From NCBI RefSeq assembly GCF_007997085.1, contig NZ_VORR01000016.1, positions 1 to 64,000 on the forward strand: 64,000 nt of DNA, written 5' to 3'. Positions 16,285 through 23,993 of the stretch are shown one piece after another; within the stretch, counting starts at the first letter, position 1; each line of letters opens with the position of its first letter. The translations under genes were made by a program, and so were the position numbers. The notes under the pieces were generated by a model that was given only the letters and a program-made list of their open reading frames with translations, was not told the origin of the DNA and ran no database searches. Source of the DNA: Polaribacter sp. IC066. GTDB taxonomy: Bacteria; Bacteroidota; Bacteroidia; Flavobacteriales; Flavobacteriaceae.

Positions 16285-17529
16285 GTGGAAAGAGCACAAC
16301 TTACAGCATTAGCACATAAATACGGAAGTCCTTTGTATGTATACGATACAGCTAAAATTGAATCGCAATACAACAGATTAACAGATGCGTTTAGCAGCGT
16401 CAAAAATTTAAAGTTGAATTATGCTGTAAAAGCACTTTCGAACATTAATATTTTAAAATTTTTTAAAAATTTAGGAGCAGGTTTAGACACGGTTTCTATT
16501 CAAGAAGTTCATTTAGGATTGACCACAGGAATTGATCCGAAGAAAATAATTTTTACACCCAACGGTGTTTCTTTAACGGAAATTGAAGAAGTCGCAAAAT
16601 TAGGCGTTCAGATAAATATCGATAATCTTTCTATTTTAGAATTATTCGGACAAAAACATCCAGAGATTCCTGTTTGTATCCGTATCAATCCACATATTAT
16701 GGCGGGCGGGAATTCTAAAATTTCGGTAGGTCATATTGATTCTAAATTCGGAATTTCAATTCACCAAGTTCCACATATTAAACGTGTTGTAGAAAATACC
16801 GGCATGAATGTTAACGGAATTCATATGCACACAGGTTCTGACATTTTAGATATTGACACTTTTTTACGAGCTACAGAAATTTTGTTTGATGTTGCAAAAC
16901 AATTTGAAAATATTGATTTTATTGATTTCGGTAGTGGCTTTAAAGTACCTTATAAAGAAGGCGATATTTCTACGGATATTGAGCAATTAGGGTTACAATT
17001 ATCAGAAAGATTCAATGAATTTTGTGTTGAATACGGAAAAGAAATTACCTTAATGTTTGAGCCAGGAAAATTTTTAGTTTCTGAAGCTGGCGTTTTTTTA
17101 GCAAAAGTAAATGTAGTAAAACAAACAACTTCTACTGTTTTTGCACATGTAGATTCTGGTTTTAACCATTTGGTAAGACCTATGATGTATGATTCCTATC
17201 ATCATATTACCAACATTTCAAACACCACAGGAAGAGATCGTTATTACTCTGTTGTAGGTTATATCTGCGAAACAGATACGTTTGGTTCTAACAGAAGAAT
17301 TTCAGAAATCTCTGAAGAAGATGTGCTTTGTTTCCATAATGCGGGCGCGTATTGTTTTTCTATGGCTTCAAATTATAACTCGCGTTACCAACCAGCAGAA
17401 GTAATGATTCATGAAGGAAAAGATTACTTAATTAGAAAAAGACAAACCATTAAAGATATTTTACATAATCAAGAAGTGGTAGAGTTTTCAACAAATAAGA
17501 AAATAAAAAAAGAAGCAATTACCGCTTAA
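16285..17529 (+). CDS. lysA: Diaminopimelate decarboxylase
   Basis: 414-aa PLP enzyme of alanine-racemase fold type III that makes L-lysine from meso-diaminopimelate. It starts with GTG, which gives the usual N-terminus (LTALAHKYGSPLYVYD). The PLP Lys is K49 in LNYAVKALSN. Other motifs are HMHTGSD (about 181-187), GSGF (about 214-217), EPGKFLV (about 263-269) and the C-terminal HNAGAYCFSMASNYN with the Cys and Tyr of the active site. A strong hairpin follows 22 nt after the stop, so it may be monocistronic or loosely linked to the GNAT gene behind. Confidence 0.93.
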   Translation: MERAQLTALAHKYGSPLYVYDTAKIESQYNRLTDAFSSVKNLKLNYAVKALSNINILKFFKNLGAGLDTVSIQEVHLGLTTGIDPKKIIFTPNGVSLTEIEEVAKLGVQINIDNLSILELFGQKHPEIPVCIRINPHIMAGGNSKISVGHIDSKFGISIHQVPHIKRVVENTGMNVNGIHMHTGSDILDIDTFLRATEILFDVAKQFENIDFIDFGSGFKVPYKEGDISTDIEQLGLQLSERFNEFCVEYGKEITLMFEPGKFLVSEAGVFLAKVNVVKQTTSTVFAHVDSGFNHLVRPMMYDSYHHITNISNTTGRDRYYSVVGYICETDTFGSNRRISEISEEDVLCFHNAGAYCFSMASNYNSRYQPAEVMIHEGKDYLIRKRQTIKDILHNQEVVEFSTNKKIKKEAITA

Positions 17530-17550
17530 AAGCTTCTAAAAATAAATTAT

Positions 17551-17600
17551 TTTAGCCACGAGTTCACAACTATTTTTTGTGAGTTCGTGGCTAAACTTTT
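17551..17600 (+). terminator. Long inverted repeat, probable lysA terminator
   Basis: A 19-bp stem (17551-17569 with 17577-17595, two G-T pairs) closes a 7-nt loop, built from TTTAGCCACGA and its complement. The phrase TTCGTGGCTA recurs at about 18322, so the arms belong to a dispersed repeat. It lies between the lysA stop and the acetyltransferase start. Confidence 0.7.
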
Positions 17601-17614
17601 TAAAATACTTTTTG

Positions 17615-18127
17615 ATGAAAATTAGACTTTCTACTTCGGATGATATTCCGAATATTATATCCATTATTGATGATGCAAAAGAATATTTGGCATCTCAAAA
17701 AATTAATCAATGGCAAAACGGATATCCAAATAAGGAACAAATTGAGAATGATATCAAAAACGGAGAAAGTTATGTGGTTTTAAATTATGAACACCAAGTG
17801 ATGGCAACTTCGATGTTTACCACAAACCCAGAACCAACCTATAAAATTATTGATGGCAATTGGATCATCGATGAAACCATAAAATACGGGGTAATTCATA
17901 GAATGGCAATTAAAAAAGAATTTCGAAAATTAGGCTTGGCAACGATTTTGTTTGATGAGTTTCATCAACAGTTAAAAAACCAAAACATACAAAGTTTAAA
18001 GATTGATACGCATGAAGAAAATATAGGCATGCAGTCTTTAATTAAAAAATTGGGTTATAGCTACTGTGGAATAATTTACACGAGTTATGGAGATAAAAGA
18101 TTCGCTTTTGAAAAAGTAATTTTGTGA
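17615..18127 (+). CDS. GNAT family N-acetyltransferase
   Basis: 170 aa from the ATG at 17615. An upstream GTG at 17579 lies inside the terminator-like hairpin and adds a non-conserved piece, so it is rejected. The fold begins with IRLSTSDDIPNIISII. The acetyl-CoA site motif is HRMAIKKEFRKLGLATIL (about 101-118), and SLIKKLGYSYCGI is the usual C-terminal helix-strand. The substrate cannot be told from sequence. It follows lysA on the same strand, but the hairpin between them argues for separate control. Confidence 0.8.
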   Translation: MKIRLSTSDDIPNIISIIDDAKEYLASQKINQWQNGYPNKEQIENDIKNGESYVVLNYEHQVMATSMFTTNPEPTYKIIDGNWIIDETIKYGVIHRMAIKKEFRKLGLATILFDEFHQQLKNQNIQSLKIDTHEENIGMQSLIKKLGYSYCGIIYTSYGDKRFAFEKVIL

Positions 18128-18170
18128 AAAATTGAAACAAATTAATAAATAACTTATTGAAGCTTCTCGA

Positions 18171-18293
18171 TACAATCCCGCCCAAAAGCGGAATCACTCG
18201 AAGTGACAGCGTGTTCTTACTTATGCTCGAATTTTACACATGTTGTCACATCGAGTGAAATTCTTTTTTCAAGAATTTTGTATCGAGATGTTT
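18171..18293. repeat. Inverted pair of the hairpin repeat found in the tex array
   Basis: Bases 18171-18222 are a reverse-complement copy of the CTTCGAGTGATCTCGCTTTT type repeat of the following array, continuing to the GTTCTTAC end. Bases 18241-18293 are a diverged forward copy (TCGAGTGAAATTC...TATCGAGATG). The two face each other and border the array on its left. Confidence 0.6.
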
Positions 18294-18332
18294 TACATAC
18301 CTATTTTGTTTAATTCGTTAATTCGTGGCTAC

Positions 18333-20960
18333 CATTTTATAAATATTCCACCGTTAAACAGAACATAAAATGCAACAACGTCAATATATAATTCAACAAA
18401 CACAACTTTCTTCAAAATTTGTAGAAAAGACAATTAGCTAATAAAATAAAAAGTGATAATACATGCTAAAATATAGATTAAAATATGAGTAACATATCAG
18501 TAAGAACAGCATGTCACTTCGAGTGATCTCGCTTTTGGGCGAGATTGTATCGAGAAGTTTTTAGTTAAAAATTCCTAGTTCCTATTTTAAAATATTTCAT
18601 CCAATTCAAAACATAAAAATGCAACAACTCCAATATATAATTTAACAAACATAATTTTCTTCAAAATCTGTAGAAAAGACAATTAGCTTATTAAATAAAA
18701 AGTGACAATACATGCTAAAATATAGATTAAAATATGCGCAACATATCAGTAAGAACAACATGTCACTTCGAGTGATCTCGCTTTTGGGCGAGATTGTATC
18801 GAGAAGTTTTTAGCGAAGAGCCAAAATTTCTAGTTTCTATTTTAAAATATTTCATCTAATTCAGAACAAAAAATGTAACTACTCCAATGTATAATTCAAC
18901 AAACACAACTTTCTTCAAAATCTATAGAAAAGACAATTAGCTTATTAAATAAAAAGTGATAATACATGCTAAAATATAAATTAAAATATGCACAACATAT
19001 AAGTAAGACCACAATGTCACTTCGAGTGATCTCGCTTTTAGGCGAGATTGTATCGAGAAGTTTTTAGTTAAAAATTCCTAGTTCCTGTTTTAAAATACTC
19101 CATCTAAATCCAAAACCAAAAATGCAAATACTCCAATATATAATTCAACAAACACAACTTTCTTTAAAATCTGCAGAAAAGACAATTAGTTTATTAAATG
19201 AAAAGTGACAACGCGTGCTAAAATATAAATTAAAATATGCACAACATATGAGTAAGAACATCGTGTCCCTTCGAGTGATCTCGCTTTTGGGCGAGATTGT
19301 ATCGAGAAGTTTTAACTCAAAATTCCTAGTTCCTGTTTTAAAATACTCCATCTAAATCCAAAACCAAAAATGCAAATACTCCAATATATAATTCAACCAA
19401 CACAACTTTCTTTAAAATCTGCAGAAAAGACAATTAGTTTATTGAATGAAAAGTGACAACGCGTGCTAAAATATAGATTAAAATATGAGTAACATATCAG
19501 TAAGAACAGCATGTCCCTTCGAGTGATCTCGCTTTTGGGTAAGATTGTATCGAGAAGTTTTTAGTTAAAAATTCCTAGTTCCTATTTTAAAATATTTCAT
19601 CCAATTCAAAACATAAAAATGCAACAACTCCAATATATAATTTAACAAACATAATTTTCTTCAAAATCTGTAGAAAAGACAATTAGCTTATTAAATAAAA
19701 AGTGACAATACATGCTAAAATATAGATTAAAATATGCGCAACATATCAGTAAGAACAACATGTCACTTCGAGTGATCTCGCTTTTGGGCGAGATTGTATC
19801 GAGAAGTTTTTAGCGAAGAGCCAAAATTTCTAGTTCCTATTTTAAAATACTCCATCTAAATCCAAAACCAAAAATGCAAATACTCCAATATATAATTCAA
19901 CAAACACAACTTTCTTTAAAATCTGCAGAAAAGACAATTAGTTTATTGAATGAAAAGTGACAGCGCGTGCTAAAATATAAATTAAAATATGCACAACATA
20001 TGAGTAAGAACAACATGTCACTTCGAGTGATCTCGCTTTTGGGCGAGATTGTATCGAGAAGTTTTTAGCGAAGAGCCAAAATTTCTAGTTCCTATTTTAA
20101 AATATTTCATCTAATTCAGAACAAAAAATGTAACTACTCCAATATATAATTCAACAAACACAACTTTCTTCAAAATCTATAGAAAAGACAATTAGCTTAT
20201 TAAATAAAAAGTGACAATACATGCTAAAATATAGATTAAAATATGCGCAACATATCAGTAAGAACAACATGTCACTTCGAGTGATCTCGCTTTTGGGCGA
20301 GATTGTATCGAGAAGTTTTTAGCGAAGAGCCAAAATTTCTAGTTCCTATTTTAAAATACTCCATCTAAATCCAAAACCAAAAATGCAAATACTCCAATAT
20401 ATAATTCAACAAACACAACTTTCTTCAAAATCTATAGAAAAGACAATTAGCTTATTAAATAAAAAGTGATAATACATGCTAAAATATAAATTAAAATATG
20501 CACAACATATGAGTAAGAACATCGTGTCCCTTCGAGTGATCTCGCTTTTGGGCGAGATTGTATCGAGAAGTTTTAATTAAAAATTCCTAGTTCCTATTTT
20601 AAAAATACTCCATCTAAATCAAAACAAAAAATGCAACTACTCCAATATATAATTCAACCAACACAACTTTTTTCAAAATCTGTAGAAAACACGATTACTT
20701 AATTGAATGAAAAGTGACAACGCGTGCTAAAATATAAATTAAAATATGTGCTACATATGATTAAGAACATCGTGTCTCTTCGAGTGATCTCGCTTTTGGG
20801 CGAGATTGTATCGAGAAGTTTTAATTAAAAATTCCTAGTTCCTATTTTAAAAATACTCCATCTAATTCAAAACAAAAAATGCAACTACTCCAATATATAA
20901 TTCAACAAACACAACTTTCTTCAAAATCTATAGAAAACACGATTACTTTATTAAATGAAG
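18333..20960 (+). repeat. Ten tandem ~250-bp copies of the tex leader and first codons, ending at the real tex start
   Basis: A unit of 248-255 bp is repeated. The tex-like start codons lie at 18370, 18619, 18873, 19122, 19370, 19619, 19874, 20128, 20383 and 20631; the eleventh is the real tex ATG at 20879. Each unit holds, in order, a leader (CTAGTTCCTATTTTAAAAT...), a copy of about the first 27 codons of tex, an AT-rich spacer of about 80 bp, and a hairpin repeat (CACT-TCG-AGTG then ATCTCGC-TTTTGG-GCGAGAT). Similarity to tex stops after the codons for LLNE. Copies at 18873 and 20128 have ATG followed directly by TAA; 18619 and 19619 stop after 8 codons; 19122, 19370, 19874 and 20383 encode 28-residue peptides. 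The segment near 18480-18850 is almost repeated 1000 bp further on, so groups of four units were also copied. Confidence 0.95.
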
Positions 20961-23002
20961 ACGCTACAATCCCCTTTATATCAAGATATAGAAAGGAAAT
21001 AACAGGCAATTTAGATGAAGTTCAAATTGGTGATATTGTAAAGTTTAAAGAACTTTTTGAAGCGTTAGAAAAGCGTAAAGCGAGGATTTTAAAAGCCTTG
21101 GAAGAACAAAATGTTTTAACGCCGGCTTTAGAAGAACAGGTAAAAATTACCAAAGATTTAATTTCTTTAGAAGATTTATATCTACCCTTTAAGAAAAAAC
21201 GAAAAACGAAAGCAGAAACTGCGCGTTTACAAGGTCTAGAACCGTTGGCAAAACTGATGATGAGTCAGCGTGTAAATGATTTAGAACATACAGCCTCAAC
21301 ATACACAACCAACGAAGTTGAAACTATTGAAGACGCTTTAGAGGGAGCACGTTTTATTATTGCAGAATGGATCAATGAACGCACAGATATTAGAAATAAT
21401 ATCCGACGTGAATTAGAACGACATACTACAATTGCATCCAAAGTCATAAAAACTAAAATTGAAGACGAAAAAGCACAAAAATTTAAAGATTATTTTGACT
21501 GGCAAGAGTCTTTAAATAGAATTCCATCTCATAGATTATTAGCAATTTTAAGAGCAGAAAATGAAGGTTTTATCCGCGTTAAAATTGCCATTGATTCAGA
21601 GAGAATTTTAGAGAGAATAAAAAATAGAATTATCAAAACTCAAAATGAATGTTCGCCTCAAATTGAATTGGCTATTCAAGATGCTTTTAAACGCTTATTA
21701 TTCCCTTCTTTGTCAAACGAAGCACTGTCAATTGCCAAAGAAAAAGCAGATGAAAATGCCATTACCGTTTTTGCGAAAAACCTACAGCAACTATTACTAG
21801 GCGCGCCTTTAGGAGGAAAAAGAGTTTTAGCAATCGACCCTGGTTTTAGATCGGGTTGTAAAGTTGTTTGTTTAAATGAGCAAGGAGATTTAGTGCACAA
21901 CGACAATATCTATCCGCATGCCCCACAAAATAAAGCTGCAGAGGCTATAGACAAGATTAGTTCTTTAGTTGATCAATATAAAATTGATGCAATTGCCATT
22001 GGAAACGGAACCGCTTCAAGAGAAACAGAACAACTAATTAAAAAGATTCAGTTCAAAAATAACGTAGAAATTTTTGTCGTTAGTGAAGCTGGCGCGTCTA
22101 TTTATTCAGCGTCAAAAATTGCAAGAGATGAATTCCCTGATTATGATGTTACGGTTCGTGGATCGGTTTCTATCGGAAGACGACTGCAAGATCCTTTGGC
22201 AGAATTAGTGAAAATTGATGCAAAATCGATTGGCGTTGGGCAATATCAGCATGATGTAGATCAATCAAAATTAAAGAAATCTTTAGACATCACTGTAGAA
22301 AGTTGTGTAAATACTGTGGGTGTAAATATCAATACCGCCAGTGAATCTTTGTTGAGTTATGTATCCGGAATCGGACCAAAATTAGCGGAGAATATTGTAA
22401 ATTATAGAAATGAAAACGGTTCTTTTGCTTCAAGAACTGCCATTAAAAAAGTGCCTCGTTTAGGTGGAAAAGCATTTGAACAAGCTGGTGGTTTTTTAAG
22501 AATTAAAAACGGAAAAAATCCTTTAGATGATTCTGGCGTGCATCCAGAAAGTTATGGGTTGGTTGATGCAATGGCCAAGAACTTGCAAAAAAAGGTTTCC
22601 GACTTAATCGGAAATAAAGAGTTGCTTCAAAAAATAAATTTAAAAAATTATATTTCATCCACCATCGGATTGCCAACTTTAGAAGATATTATTAAAGAAT
22701 TAGAAAAACCCGGTGTAGACCCAAGAGCAAAAGCGAAAGCATTTTCTTTTGATCAAAATTTGAATTCAATTTCGGATGTAAGCGCAGGGCAAATTTTACC
22801 AGGAATTGTAAATAATATTACCAATTTTGGATGTTTTGTAGATCTTGGAATTAAAGAAAGTGGCTTAATTCACGTTTCTAATTTGTCTGATACTTTTGTA
22901 AAAGATGTCAATGCCATTGTTACTTTGCAACAACAAATTACTGTAAAAGTTTTAGAAGTTGATGCGGTAAGGAAGAGAATTCAACTGGCTTTGGTGAAGT
23001 AG
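20879..23002 (+). CDS. tex: Tex-family RNA-binding transcription accessory protein
   Basis: 707 aa, nearly full length for Tex. N-terminal helical domain with ATIPFISRYRKEITGNLDE (about 29-47), YqgF/RNase-H-like domain starting at RVLAIDPGFRSGCKVVCL (about 315-332), helix-hairpin-helix segments (SGIGPKLAENIVNYR and KVPRLGGKAFEQAGGFLRI in parts), and a C-terminal S1 RNA-binding domain (GQILPGIVNNITNFGCFVDL, about 635-654). Tex-type proteins bind nucleic acid and RNA polymerase; their exact role is unsettled. The start codon is the last of eleven equivalent ATGs in the tandem array upstream, and only this frame continues. The array may affect its expression. Confidence 0.93.
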   Translation: MQLLQYIIQQTQLSSKSIENTITLLNEDATIPFISRYRKEITGNLDEVQIGDIVKFKELFEALEKRKARILKALEEQNVLTPALEEQVKITKDLISLEDLYLPFKKKRKTKAETARLQGLEPLAKLMMSQRVNDLEHTASTYTTNEVETIEDALEGARFIIAEWINERTDIRNNIRRELERHTTIASKVIKTKIEDEKAQKFKDYFDWQESLNRIPSHRLLAILRAENEGFIRVKIAIDSERILERIKNRIIKTQNECSPQIELAIQDAFKRLLFPSLSNEALSIAKEKADENAITVFAKNLQQLLLGAPLGGKRVLAIDPGFRSGCKVVCLNEQGDLVHNDNIYPHAPQNKAAEAIDKISSLVDQYKIDAIAIGNGTASRETEQLIKKIQFKNNVEIFVVSEAGASIYSASKIARDEFPDYDVTVRGSVSIGRRLQDPLAELVKIDAKSIGVGQYQHDVDQSKLKKSLDITVESCVNTVGVNINTASESLLSYVSGIGPKLAENIVNYRNENGSFASRTAIKKVPRLGGKAFEQAGGFLRIKNGKNPLDDSGVHPESYGLVDAMAKNLQKKVSDLIGNKELLQKINLKNYISSTIGLPTLEDIIKELEKPGVDPRAKAKAFSFDQNLNSISDVSAGQILPGIVNNITNFGCFVDLGIKESGLIHVSNLSDTFVKDVNAIVTLQQQITVKVLEVDAVRKRIQLALVK

Positions 23003-23011
23003 AACATTAAT

Positions 23012-23140
23012 TTTATTATCTTTAAGAAAGAAAAAGAAAATGATTATTGTGATGACTTAAGTGTTTCTGAACAAGATTAAATTCAACTAGAAATTAAAGA
23101 ATTAAATGCGGGTAAAATAGTTTCTTGGGAGCAGTTTTAA
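23012..23140 (+). pseudogene. Decayed copy of the antitoxin-like gene downstream
   Basis: One frame reads KKEKENDYCDDLSVSEQD, a stop, then IQLEIKELNAGKIVSWEQF and a stop. This lines up with the 23227-23646 protein, whose matching parts are KKEKKDFWDDL and IQQGIKELDEGKKVSFEDF. It is a piece of a second antitoxin with an internal stop and no start codon. No matching toxin remnant is recognisable behind it. Confidence 0.65.
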
Positions 23141-23226
23141 AAGAACTTTCACAATTAAAATGAAGTTCGATCAATTTTGATGAAACAATGATCAGAAAAA
23201 AATAGTATATTTATAAAAAAGAAAAA

Positions 23227-23646
23227 ATGGATATTCAAACTGCAAAAATAGAATTAGTAAAAGAAATTTTAAATATTGATGCTCCTGAATTGATAGAAAA
23301 AGTAGCAAATCTTCTAAAAAAAGAGAAAAAAGATTTTTGGGATGATCTAATTCCTTACCAACAAGAAGAAATTACAAAAGCGGATTTGGAAATTCTTAAT
23401 GAAGAAACTTTCGACTACGAAACTTTAATGGCTTCTCATAGAAATAGGAAATTAAACTTCATAAAAGATTTTATAAATTTAGAGAACGAAGAAACAATTT
23501 CTAAACTTGAAAATATACTTTGGAAAAATAAAGATTTTTGGAATGAATTAAGTCTTTCTGAAAAAGAAGAAATTCAACAAGGAATTAAAGAATTAGATGA
23601 AGGTAAAAAAGTTTCTTTTGAAGATTTTTTAAGTAAAGTTTCCTAA
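23227..23646 (+). CDS. Antitoxin-like protein with internal duplication
   Basis: 139 acidic, helix-rich residues. Two halves resemble each other: residues 10-70 (LVKEILNID...KKDFWDDLIPYQQEEI) and about 78-139 (FIKDFINLE...NKDFWNELSLSEKEEI). The C-terminal part, EIQQGIKELDEGKKVSFEDF, looks like the toxin-binding tail of small antitoxins paired with RelE/ParE toxins in Bacteroidetes. Its stop codon overlaps the toxin ATG by one base (TAATG), as in two-gene toxin-antitoxin operons. No DNA-binding domain is obvious, so autoregulation is uncertain. Confidence 0.75.
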   Translation: MDIQTAKIELVKEILNIDAPELIEKVANLLKKEKKDFWDDLIPYQQEEITKADLEILNEETFDYETLMASHRNRKLNFIKDFINLENEETISKLENILWKNKDFWNELSLSEKEEIQQGIKELDEGKKVSFEDFLSKVS

Positions 23647-23948
23647 TGAAAGTTAGTCTTTCTAATCGTGCCGAATATAAATTACTACAAATCTCTAATT
23701 ACCTTTTAGAGAATTGGAGTTTGCAGTCTAAAAATGATTTCATAAAAAATCTTTACGAAAAAGTAGAGCAAATAAAAAAGTATCCTTATAGCTGTATTGA
23801 ATCTTTTGAATATAAAGGTTTGTATAAATGTGTTGTTTCAAAACAAACTACTTTTTATTATAGAGTTTTAAAAGATAAAGATGAAATAGAAATAATTTCC
23901 GTTTTTGATACAAGACAAAATCCTGATAAGTTAAATAGAGATTTATAA
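23646..23948 (+). CDS. RelE/ParE-family toxin
   Basis: 100 aa. The fold of RelE/ParE toxins is visible: VSLSNRAEYKLLQISNYLLENW (helical hairpin after the first strand, in two parts), FIKNLYEKVEQIKKYPYSC, GLYKCVVSKQTTFYYRV and EIEIISVFDTRQNPDKL at the C-terminus. RelE-type members cut mRNA at the ribosome and ParE-type members poison gyrase; the sequence alone does not decide. The one-base overlap with the upstream antitoxin-like gene supports a toxin-antitoxin pair. topB starts 45 nt later. Confidence 0.85.
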   Translation: MKVSLSNRAEYKLLQISNYLLENWSLQSKNDFIKNLYEKVEQIKKYPYSCIESFEYKGLYKCVVSKQTTFYYRVLKDKDEIEIISVFDTRQNPDKLNRDL

Positions 23949-23993
23949 AACTTCTCGAATATTTCCTTACTTTCGACTTCGCAAAATTAACCA

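Noticed and set aside
19145-19351. Minus-strand open frame of 68 codons in the tex array
   Set aside because: It is an antisense frame of the repeat units and is not kept in the other units.
18333-20878. Regular spacing suggests a CRISPR array
   Set aside because: The units are ~250 bp and nearly identical along their whole length, without short repeats and unique spacers, and no cas gene is near.
18333-20960. Repeated gene end as template/variable repeats of a diversity-generating retroelement
   Set aside because: The copies match the 5' end of tex, differences are not concentrated at adenines, and there is no reverse transcriptase in the window.
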